Source of the DNA: Zhengella mangrovi
Lineage (GTDB): Bacteria > Pseudomonadota > Alphaproteobacteria > Rhizobiales > Rhizobiaceae
Direction: 5' to 3'
NCBI RefSeq assembly: GCF_002727065.1
Contig: NZ_PDVP01000001.1
Span: 434,001 to 498,000 of the forward strand
DNA: 64,000 nt
Under the pieces are notes generated by a model. The model had not been told where the DNA came from, did not search any database, and was given only the letters and a program-made list of their open reading frames with translations. The position numbers and the translations under genes are program-made. This document shows positions 16,628 through 26,233 of the stretch, piece by piece. Position 1 is the stretch's first letter. Each line of letters begins with the position of its first letter.

Positions 16628-17938
16628 ATGACTTCGACGACGACCGACATCGCCAAGCGCGTCTATGACCATACGTGGAAGCTGGACCCGATCGTCCGCT
16701 CCCTGCTGGACACGGACTTCTACAAGTTGCTGATGCTCCAGATGATCTGGAAGATGCATCGCGATGTGCAGGTGCGTTTTTCGCTGATCAACCGCAAGCA
16801 GAGCGTTCGTCTCGCCGACGAGATCGACGTGCATGAACTGCGCGACCAGCTTGACCATGCCCGGTCCCTGACTCTGACGAAGAAGGAAATGATCTGGCTG
16901 GCCGGTAACAGCTTCTACGGCCGCAAGCAGATCTTCGAGCCGGAGTTCCTTTCCTGGTTCGAGAATTTCCGCCTTCCGCCCTACGAACTGTCCGTGCGCG
17001 ACGGCCAGTTCGAGCTGGAATTCCTCGGCACCTGGGCCGAGGCCACCATGTGGGAAATCCCGGCGCTCGCCATCATCAACGAACTGCGCTCGCGTGCCGC
17101 CATGCGCGGCCTCGGACCCTTCGCGCTGGACGTGCTCTACGCCCGGGCCAAGGCAAAGATGTGGGAGAAGACCGAGCAGTTGAAGCGCCTGCCGGATCTG
17201 CGCATCTCCGATTTCGGCTCTCGGCGCCGCCACTCCTTCCTCTGGCAGCGCTGGTGCGTGGAAGCGCTGAAGGAAGGCATCGGCGATGCCTTTACCGGAA
17301 CATCCAACGTTCTGCTCGCCATGGACACCGATCTGGAAGCTGTCGGCACCAACGCCCACGAACTGCCCATGGTCTATGCCGCGCTGGCCGACACCGATGC
17401 CGAGAAGCGGGCCGCGCCCTACCGAGTTCTGGAAGACTGGAACAAGCTTTACGGCGGCAACCTGCTCATCGTCCTGCCCGACGCCTTCGGGACGGCGTCT
17501 TTCCTGCGGGATGCGCCGGACTGGGTCGCCGACTGGACCGGCTTCCGCCCGGACAGCGCCCCGCCGATCGAGGGCGGTGAGCGGATCATCGAGTGGTGGC
17601 AGGCCCATGGCCGCGACCCGCGGGAAAAGATCCTGATTTTCTCCGATGGCCTCGATACCGAGACGATCATCGACACCTATCGCCACTTCCAGGGCCGCGT
17701 CCGCATGGCCTTCGGCTGGGGCACCAACCTGACCAACGATTTCAAGGACTGCGCCCCGCAGAAGAACGAGCAGCTGAAGGCGATTTCGCTGGTCTGCAAG
17801 ATCACGGAGGCCAACGGGCGCCCCGCTGTCAAGCTCTCGGACAATCCGGAAAAGGCGACCGGCGACCGCGCCGTGATCAACGACTACCTGCGCATATTCG
17901 GCGGCGCGGAGCGCGTCGCCCACAAGGTCGAGGTTTGA
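16628..17938 (+). CDS. pncB: Nicotinate phosphoribosyltransferase
   Basis: A 436-residue enzyme of NAD salvage (Preiss-Handler pathway) that joins nicotinate to PRPP with ATP hydrolysis. Signs are [13 protein letters not shown] near the N-terminus, [11 protein letters not shown] with the His that is phosphorylated in the family, [10 protein letters not shown] and the C-terminal [10 protein letters not shown] phosphate-binding part. Length is normal. dut follows after five bases, so the two are cotranscribed. Confidence 0.95.
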   Translation: MTSTTTDIAKRVYDHTWKLDPIVRSLLDTDFYKLLMLQMIWKMHRDVQVRFSLINRKQSVRLADEIDVHELRDQLDHARSLTLTKKEMIWLAGNSFYGRKQIFEPEFLSWFENFRLPPYELSVRDGQFELEFLGTWAEATMWEIPALAIINELRSRAAMRGLGPFALDVLYARAKAKMWEKTEQLKRLPDLRISDFGSRRRHSFLWQRWCVEALKEGIGDAFTGTSNVLLAMDTDLEAVGTNAHELPMVYAALADTDAEKRAAPYRVLEDWNKLYGGNLLIVLPDAFGTASFLRDAPDWVADWTGFRPDSAPPIEGGERIIEWWQAHGRDPREKILIFSDGLDTETIIDTYRHFQGRVRMAFGWGTNLTNDFKDCAPQKNEQLKAISLVCKITEANGRPAVKLSDNPEKATGDRAVINDYLRIFGGAERVAHKVEV

Positions 17939-17943
17939 AATCC

Positions 17944-18402
17944 ATGACCCAACCCGTGATCGGCGTCGTTCGCCTCGACCATGGCCATGAAATCGATTTG
18001 CCGGCTTATGAGACCGTCGGTGCCGCCGGCATGGACCTGCGCGCCGCCGTCCCGGCGGACGATCCGCTCGTCATCGCCCCCGGTGAACGGGCGCTGGTGC
18101 CGACCGGGCTGGTCTTCGAGATCCCGCCCGGATTCGAGGCCCAGATCCGCCCGCGCTCGGGGCTCGCCTTCAAGCATGGCGTCACCTGCCTCAACACGCC
18201 CGGCACCATCGACAGCGACTATCGGGGCGAGGTCAAGGTCCTGCTGGTCAATCTCGGCCAGCAAGCCTTCACGGTCGACCGTGCCATGCGCATTGCCCAG
18301 ATGGTGGTGGCACCCGTCACCCGGGCGTCCGTGGAGGAACGGACCCACCTCGGCGAAACGGCGCGCGGCGCCGGCGGCTTCGGTTCGACGGGAACGAAGT
18401 GA
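17944..18402 (+). CDS. dut: Deoxyuridine 5'-triphosphate nucleotidohydrolase
   Basis: A 152-residue trimeric dUTPase that removes dUTP and makes dUMP for thymidylate synthesis. All five family motifs are visible: [27 protein letters not shown], the RIAQMV segment, and the flexible C-terminal [10 protein letters not shown] that closes the active site. The ATG at 17944 is chosen because the longer frame only adds pncB shadow sequence. It lies between pncB and a proline racemase-like gene with gaps of five and one bases. Confidence 0.96.
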   Translation: MTQPVIGVVRLDHGHEIDLPAYETVGAAGMDLRAAVPADDPLVIAPGERALVPTGLVFEIPPGFEAQIRPRSGLAFKHGVTCLNTPGTIDSDYRGEVKVLLVNLGQQAFTVDRAMRIAQMVVAPVTRASVEERTHLGETARGAGGFGSTGTK

Positions 18403-18403
18403 C

Positions 18404-19420
18404 ATGGACGAAGCGCTGAGCGTCACCGACATGCATACCGGCGGCGAACCGGTCCGCATCGTCACCGGGGGCTGGCCCGAGGTCCCGGGCGATACGATCC
18501 TCGACAAGCGCGCCTTCGCCATGGCCAACCACGACCATCTGCGCAAGTGGCTCATGTGGGAGCCGCGCGGCCATTTCGACATGTACGGGGTCCTGCCCGT
18601 CGCCCCGTCCGTCCCCGGTGCGGTGCTGGGCGTGCTGTTCATGCACAACGCCGGCTGGTCGACCATGTGCGGCCACGCGACCATTGCGCTCGGCCGCTGG
18701 TGCATCGACGAAGGACTGGTGCCGGTCACCGAACCGGTGACCCGCTTCGTCATCGAATGCCCGTGCGGGCCCGTCGCCGTGTCGGTGGAGATCGAGAACG
18801 GCAAGCCTGCAACGGTGTCCTTTGACAGCGTTCCGGCCTTCGCGGCGGCTTTCGACCAGACGGTACAGGTGCCCTGGCAGGGGCAGGGCAATTTTTCCGT
18901 CGATTACGACTTGGCCTACGGCGGCGCCTTCTATGCCGTCGCCGACGCGGCGCAATTCGGCCTGGTCTTCGGCCGCGATCCGGCCCGCGCCTTCATCGAG
19001 GCCGCCGCTGCGGTCACCGACACGCTGCGGGCCACGGCCACCATCAGCCATCCGGACGATCCGCGCCTGGGCTTCCTCTATGGCACGATCCTGACTGATG
19101 GAAAGGATGCGTGGTCGCCCGAAGCGACGCGCAACATCTGCGTTTTCGCCGAACGCCAGGTGGACCGCTCGCCGACCGGGTCCGGCGTCACCGCGCGGCT
19201 GGCGCTCATGCAGGCGCGCGGGCAGATCGCGCAAGGACAGGCGCGGCAGTTCGAGAGCGTCGTGGGCTCGGTCTTTACCGGGAAAATCTCTGCCGTGGAC
19301 CGGACCGCTGCCGGCGAGACGATCATCGCCCGCGTCTCGGGCCGGTCTTACTACGCCGGCCGGGCGCAGTTCGTCGTGGAGCCCGACGATCCGCTGGCCG
19401 GCGGCTTCCTCGTTGGGTAG
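18404..19420 (+). CDS. Trans-3-hydroxy-L-proline dehydratase (proline racemase family)
   Basis: The 338-residue protein belongs to the proline racemase family (HTGGEP at 11-16). The first catalytic position is Cys89 in MCGHATIALGRW, the second is Thr258 in DRSPTGSG. Racemases and 4-hydroxyproline epimerases have Cys at both sites; Cys plus Thr is the pattern of trans-3-hydroxy-L-proline dehydratases, which make delta-1-pyrroline-2-carboxylate. The assignment rests on that residue pair. It starts one base after dut, an unusual partner for it. Confidence 0.85.
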   Translation: MDEALSVTDMHTGGEPVRIVTGGWPEVPGDTILDKRAFAMANHDHLRKWLMWEPRGHFDMYGVLPVAPSVPGAVLGVLFMHNAGWSTMCGHATIALGRWCIDEGLVPVTEPVTRFVIECPCGPVAVSVEIENGKPATVSFDSVPAFAAAFDQTVQVPWQGQGNFSVDYDLAYGGAFYAVADAAQFGLVFGRDPARAFIEAAAAVTDTLRATATISHPDDPRLGFLYGTILTDGKDAWSPEATRNICVFAERQVDRSPTGSGVTARLALMQARGQIAQGQARQFESVVGSVFTGKISAVDRTAAGETIIARVSGRSYYAGRAQFVVEPDDPLAGGFLVG

Positions 19421-19549
19421 AAAAGACAACCTGAATACACGGTTGAACTGGAATGGAATTCTATTCGTGAGGATGGAAAGCCGCATGCGGCACTCGCCTT
19501 TTTCGCGCCGGACGCCTAGGCTGGCCGAAAATCATGTGGAGGACTGTCC

Positions 19550-20512
19550 ATGACTGAAAAGACGCAAGGCCGGGGCCGGATCTATGATTCAATCACCCAG
19601 ACGATCGGCAACACGCCGCTCGTCCGCCTGCCGAAATTCGCCGCCGAGACGGGCATCAAGGCCGATCTCGTCGCCAAGCTGGAGTTCTTCAACCCGATTG
19701 CCTCGGTGAAGGACCGTATCGGCGTGGCGATGATCGAGGCCATGGAGGCCGACGGCCGCATCGCCCCCGGCAAGACGGTTCTCGTGGAGCCGACCTCGGG
19801 CAATACCGGTATCGCCCTGGCTTTCGCCGCGGCCGCCAAGGGCTATCGCCTGATCCTGACCATGCCCGAGACCATGAGCGTGGAACGGCGCAAGATGCTC
19901 GCCCTGCTCGGCGCCGAGCTCGTCCTCACCGAAGGGCCGAAGGGCATGAAGGGGGCCATCGCCAAGGCAGAAGAACTTGCGCAGTCGCTGCCTGGCGCGG
20001 TCATTCCGCAGCAGTTCGAAAACCCGGCCAACCCGGATATTCACCGCCGCACGACGGCCGAGGAAATCTGGAACGATACCGCCGGTGGCGTCGACATCTT
20101 CATTTCCGGCATCGGCACCGGCGGCACGATCACCGGCACCGGCCAGGTGCTGAAGGAGCGCAAGCCCGGCGTCCGGGTCGTGGCCGTCGAGCCTTCCGAT
20201 TCGCCTGTCCTGTCGGGTGGCGATCCCGGTCCGCACAAGATCCAGGGCATCGGAGCCGGCTTCGCGCCGGCCGTCCTCGACCGGGAGATCTACGACGAGG
20301 TCGTCACCGTCTCCAATGACGAGGCCTTCGAGAATGCCCGCCTCGTCGCGCGCCTCGAAGGCGTTCCGGTCGGCATCTCGTCCGGCGCCGCGCTGACGGC
20401 GGCGGTGAAGGTCGGCTCGCGGCCGGAGAACGAGGGCAAGCAGATGGTCGTCATCATCCCCTCCTTTGCCGAGCGGTACCTGTCGACAGCGCTGTTCGAC
20501 GGTCTCGGCTGA
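19550..20512 (+). CDS. cysK: Cysteine synthase A
   Basis: A 320-residue PLP enzyme that makes cysteine from O-acetylserine and sulfide. Lys54 in ASVKDRIG binds [14 protein letters not shown] forms the substrate loop, and [13 protein letters not shown] binds the PLP phosphate. GISSGAAL near the C-terminus is also typical. The gene is 129 bases after the previous operon and has a good GGAGG-type site, so it is probably its own unit. Confidence 0.96.
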   Translation: MTEKTQGRGRIYDSITQTIGNTPLVRLPKFAAETGIKADLVAKLEFFNPIASVKDRIGVAMIEAMEADGRIAPGKTVLVEPTSGNTGIALAFAAAAKGYRLILTMPETMSVERRKMLALLGAELVLTEGPKGMKGAIAKAEELAQSLPGAVIPQQFENPANPDIHRRTTAEEIWNDTAGGVDIFISGIGTGGTITGTGQVLKERKPGVRVVAVEPSDSPVLSGGDPGPHKIQGIGAGFAPAVLDREIYDEVVTVSNDEAFENARLVARLEGVPVGISSGAALTAAVKVGSRPENEGKQMVVIIPSFAERYLSTALFDGLG

Positions 20513-20525
20513 CGGGGTCGCAATG

Positions 20526-20553
20526 CAAAAAGGCCCGCTGCATCAGCGGGCCT
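20526..20553 (-). terminator. Rho-independent terminator reading leftward
   Basis: Ten-base arms AGGCCCGCTG (20531-20540) and CAGCGGGCCT (20544-20553) with a three-base loop; the minus strand continues with a T-run (TTTTTGC). It ends the transcript of the small gene at 20598-20753 and the TRAP genes upstream of it. On the plus strand it gives no T-run after cysK. Confidence 0.8.
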
Positions 20554-20597
20554 GGTCATCTTGGCGGCCGCGGGAACCGCTCCCGCCGCAGGCTCCG

Positions 20598-20753
20598 TCA
20601 CAGCTGGAAGGAATGCAGCTCGCCGGTCTTCTGCTGGCGCTTGGCGCAGGCCGGACCGGGCCCGCGCATGTAGTGGCGTTCCGGGTGATAGCTCGGCCAG
20701 ACAAACTCAAACAACGCCGCGGTGCTGCGGCGGACGGCACGGGGCAGGTCCAT
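20598..20753 (-). CDS. Small 51-residue protein with HPERHYMRGPGP motif
   Basis: A short frame with an ATG at 20753 and GGAG at the right distance. The sequence includes FVWPSYHPERHYMRGPGP, which has the composition of a real, basic small protein and not of a shadow. A strong leftward terminator follows 45 bases after its stop, which supports a transcript ending here. It could be the last gene of the TRAP operon (122-base gap to dctM) or have its own promoter. Function unknown. Confidence 0.6.
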   Translation of the reverse strand: MDLPRAVRRSTAALFEFVWPSYHPERHYMRGPGPACAKRQQKTGELHSFQL

Positions 20754-20875
20754 CGTCTCGTCTCCGGATGGGACGCGACGTCCAGGCGCCGCGCTCATGG
20801 CTTTCTTGATGGCGCGCAGGATGGCACAAAGAAATGAATCCTTGCTGAACGCCCCGTCAAGAATTGGGAAACGAA

Positions 20876-22261
20876 CTATCCCAGCACGAGTCGCGGTAGC
20901 CAGAGCACGATCTGCGGAAAGGCGATCAGCACGCCCACCGTCACCACGTCGGCGATGAAGAAAGGCGAGGCTCCCCGGAACACGTCCTGCACCGAGATGT
21001 CGGGGCGCACCCCCGCCACGACGAAACAGTTGAGCCCGATGGGAGGCGTGATCAGGCACAGCTCGGCCATCTTCACCACGATGATGCCGAACCAGATCGC
21101 GCATTCCGTGCCGCTCATGCCGAGCGCCGAGGCCGCCGCCGTGACGTTCTCGCCGCCGTTCAGCGCCATCACCGCCGGGAACGTGACCGGCAGGGTCAGG
21201 ATCAGCATGCCGATGGCATCCATGAACATCCCCAGGATCACGTAGGCGAGCAGGATGAAGAGCAGCGTCATCATCGGCGGCTGGTGCAGCGAGCCGATCC
21301 ACTCGGCGAAGGCATCGGGCAGGTGCGCGAATCCGAGGTAGCGGACATAGATCAGAACGCCCCAGATCATGGTGAAGATCATCGCCGTCAGCTTGGCGGT
21401 CTCCGCCAGGGCGCTTTTCAGGTTGCCCCAGCGCATGCCCTTGTAGATCGCCATCAACAGCACGATGAAGGCGCCCAGCGCGCCGGCTTCGGTGGGCGTG
21501 CCCCAGCCGAAATAGATGCAGTAGATGATGATCGCGACGACCGCGAAGATCGGCAGGGCGCCCGGCACGGTCTCGAAGCGCTCCTTCCAGCTGTAGCCCG
21601 TCACCGGTGGCCCCAGGTCCTTGCGCCATTTCGCCAGCCCGATGATCAGGGCGGCATAGATGACCGCCGAGACCAGGCCGGGCAGGAAGCCGGCCATCAG
21701 CAATTGCCCGACGCTGGATTCGGTGATGATCGCGTAGATGACGAGGATCGCCGACGGCGGGATCAGCGACGCCAGCGTACCACCGGCCGCCACCACGCCG
21801 GCGGCGAAACGCCGGTCGTAGTTCAGCTTCAGCATTTCCGGGATGGCGATGCGGGCGAACACGGCCGAGGTCGCGACCGAAGCGCCGGAGACTGCGGCGA
21901 AACCGGCCGTGGCGAACACGGTGGCCACGCCGAGCCCGCCGGGCAGCCATCCGACCCAGCGTTTCGCAGCCTCGAACAGCGCCCGCGTCAGGCCGGCGTA
22001 ATAGGCCAGGTAGCCGATCAGGATGAAGGTCGGGATCAGCGCCAGCACATGGCTTGCCGTCTTCGAATGCGGGATCTGGCCGGTGATCTTGACCGCCGTG
22101 ACGAAGCCGCGGGCAAACCCCTGGTTCTTGTCGATGGCGAAGATGATGAAAAGGCCCAGGAAGCCGATCAGGGCGGTGGCGAAGGCCACCCGCATGCCGA
22201 TCAGCACCAGGATGATGAGAACGCCCGAGAGCGCGATGGAAACTTCGATGGTCGTGGTCAT
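20876..22261 (-). CDS. TRAP transporter large permease (DctM type)
   Basis: A 461-residue membrane protein with about 12 helices, the ion-coupled transport subunit of a tripartite ATP-independent periplasmic transporter. Typical stretches are ASVATSAVFARIAIPEML, GGTLASLIPPS, the GWGTPTEAGALGAF region and a C-terminal TPPIGLNCFVVAGV. It overlaps the small permease gene by four bases. The substrate cannot be read from the sequence; related systems carry carboxylic acids. Confidence 0.93.
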   Translation of the reverse strand: MTTTIEVSIALSGVLIILVLIGMRVAFATALIGFLGLFIIFAIDKNQGFARGFVTAVKITGQIPHSKTASHVLALIPTFILIGYLAYYAGLTRALFEAAKRWVGWLPGGLGVATVFATAGFAAVSGASVATSAVFARIAIPEMLKLNYDRRFAAGVVAAGGTLASLIPPSAILVIYAIITESSVGQLLMAGFLPGLVSAVIYAALIIGLAKWRKDLGPPVTGYSWKERFETVPGALPIFAVVAIIIYCIYFGWGTPTEAGALGAFIVLLMAIYKGMRWGNLKSALAETAKLTAMIFTMIWGVLIYVRYLGFAHLPDAFAEWIGSLHQPPMMTLLFILLAYVILGMFMDAIGMLILTLPVTFPAVMALNGGENVTAAASALGMSGTECAIWFGIIVVKMAELCLITPPIGLNCFVVAGVRPDISVQDVFRGASPFFIADVVTVGVLIAFPQIVLWLPRLVLG

Positions 22262-22881
22262 CGCGTGGCCTCGTCGTCCAGGCCCGAGACGGTCTCGGCC
22301 TCATGGGCGGCCTGCGTGGCCGCGTCCTCGATCAGCGGCACGGCGACCGGCTCTGCTTCGCCGCTGCCGATCGCCCGGCCATATGCCCACAATTGCAGCA
22401 CCAGCCGCAGCGCCAGGATCGACAGGCAGATCGGCACCACGATCTTCACCGGCCAGGTTGGCAGCCGGATATCGCCGGTGGAATCGCCGAAGTTGAGCGC
22501 CCGCATGGCATGGTCCCATGATCCGTAGATCAGGATCAGCGTGATCAGCAGGATGCCGAGGACGCCGATGAACTCGGCGATCCAGAGCGACCGGCCGCTG
22601 AACTTCGACACCAGCAGGTCCATGCGGATATGACCGCCCAGGCGCTGGGTGAACGATACCCCGAAGAAGGCCATCAGCGGCACCGCCGAGATCATCCAGT
22701 CGATGTAGCCCGGTACCGGCCAGTTGAAGAACTTCCGCATCAGGATATTGGCCACCGACAGCAGCATGACCCCCAGGATGGTCAGTCCCGCCACCAGGTT
22801 GAGGCCGCTTTCGAGTTTGAACAGGGCCCGGTCCGCGCGGCTTGCCGCGGATCCGTCCTCGCGCACGTTGTGCGATGACAT
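22258..22881 (-). CDS. TRAP transporter small permease (DctQ type)
   Basis: The 207-residue protein has four predicted membrane helices (LVAGLTILGVMLLSVANI, IDWMISAVPLMAFFGVSF, IAEFIGVLGILLITLILIY, and a helix near 165-185) as in DctQ subunits, and lies between the large permease and binding-protein genes. The longer frame to 23052 adds an arginine-rich shadow; the ATG at 22881 has a GGGAGAG site and is preferred. Confidence 0.9.
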   Translation of the reverse strand: MSSHNVREDGSAASRADRALFKLESGLNLVAGLTILGVMLLSVANILMRKFFNWPVPGYIDWMISAVPLMAFFGVSFTQRLGGHIRMDLLVSKFSGRSLWIAEFIGVLGILLITLILIYGSWDHAMRALNFGDSTGDIRLPTWPVKIVVPICLSILALRLVLQLWAYGRAIGSGEAEPVAVPLIEDAATQAAHEAETVSGLDDEATR

Positions 22882-22954
22882 GGGTGCTCTCCCGGTGGCA
22901 AGGATGACCGCGGCGCCCGGATGCGCCGCGGCATGTCGCAGGGTCTGCCGGCCC

Positions 22955-23965
22955 TTACATGTCCTTCGTATCGCCGATGGTCTTCTTGACGAAGTCGTAA
23001 AGGTCCTGCGCCGGCAGGCCGGCATCCGCATTGGCCTTGATCCACTCGTCACGCACCGGCGCGGCGGCTTCCTTGATCGCGTTGATCACGTCGTCGGACA
23101 GGGTGATCTCCTCGATGCCCTTTTCCTTCAGCAGCGGACCCCACTTCCGGTAGACCTCGTCATAGGCCGAGTAGTAGGTCTCCATCGCTTCCGGGATCGA
23201 CGACATCAGCGCATCGCGCTCCTCGTCGGAAAGACCGGCCAGCGCATCGTTGTTGACGACGACCGGGCAGTTCACCGAGCCGGGGTTGAGGTTCGTCGTC
23301 CACCACTTGGCGATGTCGGTCGTGCGGAACGACATGTGGGCATGCGGCGCGAAGGCCACCGCATCCACGACACCCGATTCCAGCGCATTGTAGGCCTCCG
23401 ACGACGTCACCGACGTCGGCACGGCGCCGATCTTCTCGAAGGCATTGCCGATGCCGCCCGTGGCGCGCACGCGCAGTCCGTTGAAATCCTCTAGCGTCTT
23501 GGGCGGCTTGCCGACGCCGGCGAGGTTGTACTGCGGCAGCGGCGACGCCATCAGGATGGTCGCGTTCCAGCGGGCCAGGTCCTTGACGACTGCCGGATGC
23601 CTGTAGAGCGCCTCGTCCAGTGCCCCTTCCTGGCGCAGGCTGTGAACGCCGAGAAACGGCAGGTCGAGCACCATCAGCGTCGGGTTCTTGTCCGGGTGAT
23701 AGGCGGCGCAGAACTGGGCCATCTCGAAAGCACCCACCGAAATGCCGTCCAGGTTTTCCCGGTTTTTCGACAGACCGCCGTAGGAAATGCTCATCGTGAA
23801 GCCGCCATTGGTTTTCTGCGAAACCAGGTCAGCAATCTTGTGGATGTGTTCGGTGAAGGCGCGGCGTTTGCCCCAGACCGAAACGTTCCATTCCGTTGCC
23901 GATGCCTCGGCCACGAAGCCGAGTGCCACCGATGCCATCATCGCGGTAGCGAAGACTTTCCTCAT
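22955..23965 (-). CDS. TRAP transporter substrate-binding protein (DctP type)
   Basis: A 336-residue periplasmic protein with a Sec signal peptide (residues 1-23, cleavage after ASA). The rest is the DctP fold: GGFTMSISYGGLSKNRENLD, then LDLPFLGV, and the substrate-carboxylate-binding Arg region GLRVRATGGIGNAFEKIGAVP. First gene of the binding protein-small permease-large permease set, with a GGAGG site before the ATG at 23965. The ligand is unknown. Confidence 0.93.
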   Translation of the reverse strand: MRKVFATAMMASVALGFVAEASATEWNVSVWGKRRAFTEHIHKIADLVSQKTNGGFTMSISYGGLSKNRENLDGISVGAFEMAQFCAAYHPDKNPTLMVLDLPFLGVHSLRQEGALDEALYRHPAVVKDLARWNATILMASPLPQYNLAGVGKPPKTLEDFNGLRVRATGGIGNAFEKIGAVPTSVTSSEAYNALESGVVDAVAFAPHAHMSFRTTDIAKWWTTNLNPGSVNCPVVVNNDALAGLSDEERDALMSSIPEAMETYYSAYDEVYRKWGPLLKEKGIEEITLSDDVINAIKEAAAPVRDEWIKANADAGLPAQDLYDFVKKTIGDTKDM

Positions 23966-24046
23966 GCTGATCTCCTCCCGTTTGTCAGCTTTTTGGACGG
24001 GCAAGGGTAACCACCAGAACCGAAAGGGCAAGCCTCAATTGTCCCG

Positions 24047-25507
24047 TCAGCGCAACGACAGCAAAGCGAGCGCGCAAAGGCAGACGGCAAAAGCGATCAG
24101 GCCGTAGCGTCCGTTCCACGTGAAAGCGAGGCGCGTGGCGGGCAGATCGGTGATGCGCGACAGGATCAGGTTCGTGGCCCCGAAGGGCGAAGAGGTGAGA
24201 TTGAGGCACCAGCCCATCACCAACGTCAGCGCCAGCAGGTCGGGCGAAATGACGCCGTCGAGCGCTTTCGACAGGAACGCGCCGAGGAAGGTCACCGTCA
24301 GCATCGGCGGCAGCGCCGCGATGGAGGCCAGCGGAACCAGCGCCAGGACGATGGCCTGGATGACGATCGGCGGCAGGCCGGAAAGTCCCGTCGTTCCGGC
24401 CAGCCAGTCCGTGGGCAGGATATGGGCCATGACGAGCCCGACGAAGCCTGCGAAGGCCAGCGTCACGGCTTCCGGGCTGCCGTCTGGCATCGCCTGCGTG
24501 AACAGGTTGCGCAGCGAGGTCGAAAGCGGCCTGCCATCGCCCCGCCCGCTGGCCGTCTGCATCGCCAGCCATCCCGCCGTCGCCGGCAGCGCGGTGATCA
24601 TGATGGCCGTGACCACGGGGACGTGCAGCGCCATGGCCGCGCCACCGGCAAGCACGGCGAGCGCGACGTAGATCCCGGCGAGCCTCCGGACATCTGCCTT
24701 GGGCAGCGGCGGCACCGGCGTCGCGGCCGGCGCCAGGGCGAGTGCCTTGCGGGCCCGCAGGCCCGTGGCCCGGTCCTCCAGCCAGCCGGCGGCGGCCAGG
24801 ACGGCCGCCAGCGCAGCGCCCCATCCCGCCAGGTGAAGCGAGGTCGCGCCCGGCACCACCGACACGCAGACATATTGCGAGATCGCCGTTGGCGACCAAA
24901 GGATGAACAGTGAAAAGCCACGCGACAGGGCCGATAGCTGCCGCCGTTCCCGGATCGCGACGATGGACGGGTCCACGCCCTTGCTTCCGGCGCGCGCCCC
25001 GCGCTGCACGAGCGGTCCGAGCAGGCTGAGTGCGCCGAAATTCATGATCACGCCCATCATGTGGCCACCGGACGCGATGGCGAGATAGCGTCGCCCGGGC
25101 GGTTGCAGCGTCAGCCATGTTCCGACCGAAAGCACGGACTGCGAGACCGAGGCTCCGGCCTTCAGGGTCGCGAGGAGCGTGATGAAGGCGAACAGGTAGG
25201 CGGACCGGATGGCCGCGGCGAGAAGCACCGCGCCGGGCTCCGGCAGAACCGTGATGGCCAGCAGGGCCGTGCCGGTGGCAAGCACGGCGAGATAGCGTTC
25301 CCGGAGCCGCAGGATCCTGTGCCCGGTGACGATGAAAAGGAGCAGAGCCAGCGCCGAGGCCGGCCCGAAACCGCTACCCGGATGGATCGTCTCGAGGCAG
25401 GCGAGCACGCAGGTCGTTGCCAGTGCGGTATTGGCGAGTGGGTTGCTGACGGCGCTCGGGCTGAAAACCGGGCCCGCGTCCGACTGCGTCGTATCCGTCG
25501 TCGTCAA
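24047..25507 (-). CDS. Polytopic membrane protein, possible ion or carboxylate transporter
   Basis: A 486-residue protein with about eleven or twelve hydrophobic segments spread along its length. It has a cytoplasmic-type charged stretch in the middle (GLRARKAL...PKADVRR) and near-symmetrical halves, with LNLTSSPFGATNLILSR near the C-terminus that recalls ion-transporter-superfamily signature regions. I do not recognise the family with certainty. It lies directly upstream of the TRAP genes on the same strand (81-base gap) and could be cotranscribed. Palindromic repeats lie upstream of its start. Confidence 0.65.
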   Translation of the reverse strand: MTTTDTTQSDAGPVFSPSAVSNPLANTALATTCVLACLETIHPGSGFGPASALALLLFIVTGHRILRLRERYLAVLATGTALLAITVLPEPGAVLLAAAIRSAYLFAFITLLATLKAGASVSQSVLSVGTWLTLQPPGRRYLAIASGGHMMGVIMNFGALSLLGPLVQRGARAGSKGVDPSIVAIRERRQLSALSRGFSLFILWSPTAISQYVCVSVVPGATSLHLAGWGAALAAVLAAAGWLEDRATGLRARKALALAPAATPVPPLPKADVRRLAGIYVALAVLAGGAAMALHVPVVTAIMITALPATAGWLAMQTASGRGDGRPLSTSLRNLFTQAMPDGSPEAVTLAFAGFVGLVMAHILPTDWLAGTTGLSGLPPIVIQAIVLALVPLASIAALPPMLTVTFLGAFLSKALDGVISPDLLALTLVMGWCLNLTSSPFGATNLILSRITDLPATRLAFTWNGRYGLIAFAVCLCALALLSLR

Positions 25508-25545
25508 GTGTGGTCCCCGCTGGCAGGTTCACCGTCAAGTCTAAA

Positions 25546-25645
25546 GCAATTTCAGCGAAAGTGGGAACCGGTTTCGCGTCCGGAATTGCGCAGGTCAAGA
25601 ATGGATTCCAGCGAAAGTGGGAACCGGTTTCGCGTCCGGAATTGC
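25546..25645. repeat. Two extragenic palindromic repeat units
   Basis: Unit one (25546-25589) begins GCAATTT and ends GAATTGC, with an inner pair GCGAAA/TTTCGC, so it folds as a hairpin of about 44 bases. Unit two (25604-25645) repeats the core (AGCGAAAGTGG, CCGGTTTCGCG, GAATTGC) but its left end is GATTCC. The same family recurs at 28793-28993. The build resembles intergenic mosaic repeats of rhizobia. The stretch 25646-25780 shows nothing else. Confidence 0.85.
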
Positions 25646-25780
25646 GGACCGAAAACGGCAGGGAATTGGAGGCATCCAACGAAGAGCGGGTTTGCAAATT
25701 GCCAGGGAGACGGAGCCTGGGAGCGGTCCGGCGAAGAGCCGAGATGCTCTGCCCGCTTCGCGTTGCAGCCGGAAGCCGGC

Positions 25781-26224
25781 TTATCCCATGTCGATCATCC
25801 GGCTTTTCATGGCCGCGTCGGGGATGGCGCAATTCGCCGTGCGCCCGAACACACGGTACCGGTTCCGCGCGATGAAGTCGTAGACACGGTCGCCGATGAT
25901 ATCCGGAACGAGGGCGCAGCAACGCAGCAGCCCCCACGGGCCGCCCATGATCCGGCCCATCGCGGCCAGGGTCGCCCACTTGCTGTGCACCCGCCCGTCC
26001 CACAGCAACAGGTTTGTCTCGAACCGGTCCGGATCCCAGCCGTAGTGGCGGTAGAGCCTGCCGCCAAGCCCGCTCTGCGCATGGGCGAACCGGACGACCC
26101 CGCGCCGGTCGTGGCGACGGACCAGGCGCGCGCCGCTGCTGCAGAACACGCAGACACCGTCGAAGACCATGATCGGCCCGGCCGTGTCATCCACGAGAGT
26201 TTCTGTTCGCGGGATGACAGGCAT
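25781..26224 (-). CDS. Thiol-disulfide oxidoreductase DCC family protein (DUF393)
   Basis: The 147-residue protein has the DUF393 signature FDGVCVFC with the CxxC pair Cys25 and Cys28 in a thioredoxin-like context, and LLLWDGRVHSKWATLAAMGR further on. Family members are predicted redox proteins of unknown partner. It lies nine bases downstream of mbfA on the same strand and is probably cotranscribed with it, so it may come under the same iron control. Confidence 0.88.
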   Translation of the reverse strand: MPVIPRTETLVDDTAGPIMVFDGVCVFCSSGARLVRRHDRRGVVRFAHAQSGLGGRLYRHYGWDPDRFETNLLLWDGRVHSKWATLAAMGRIMGGPWGLLRCCALVPDIIGDRVYDFIARNRYRVFGRTANCAIPDAAMKSRMIDMG

Positions 26225-26233
26225 GGGCAGTCC

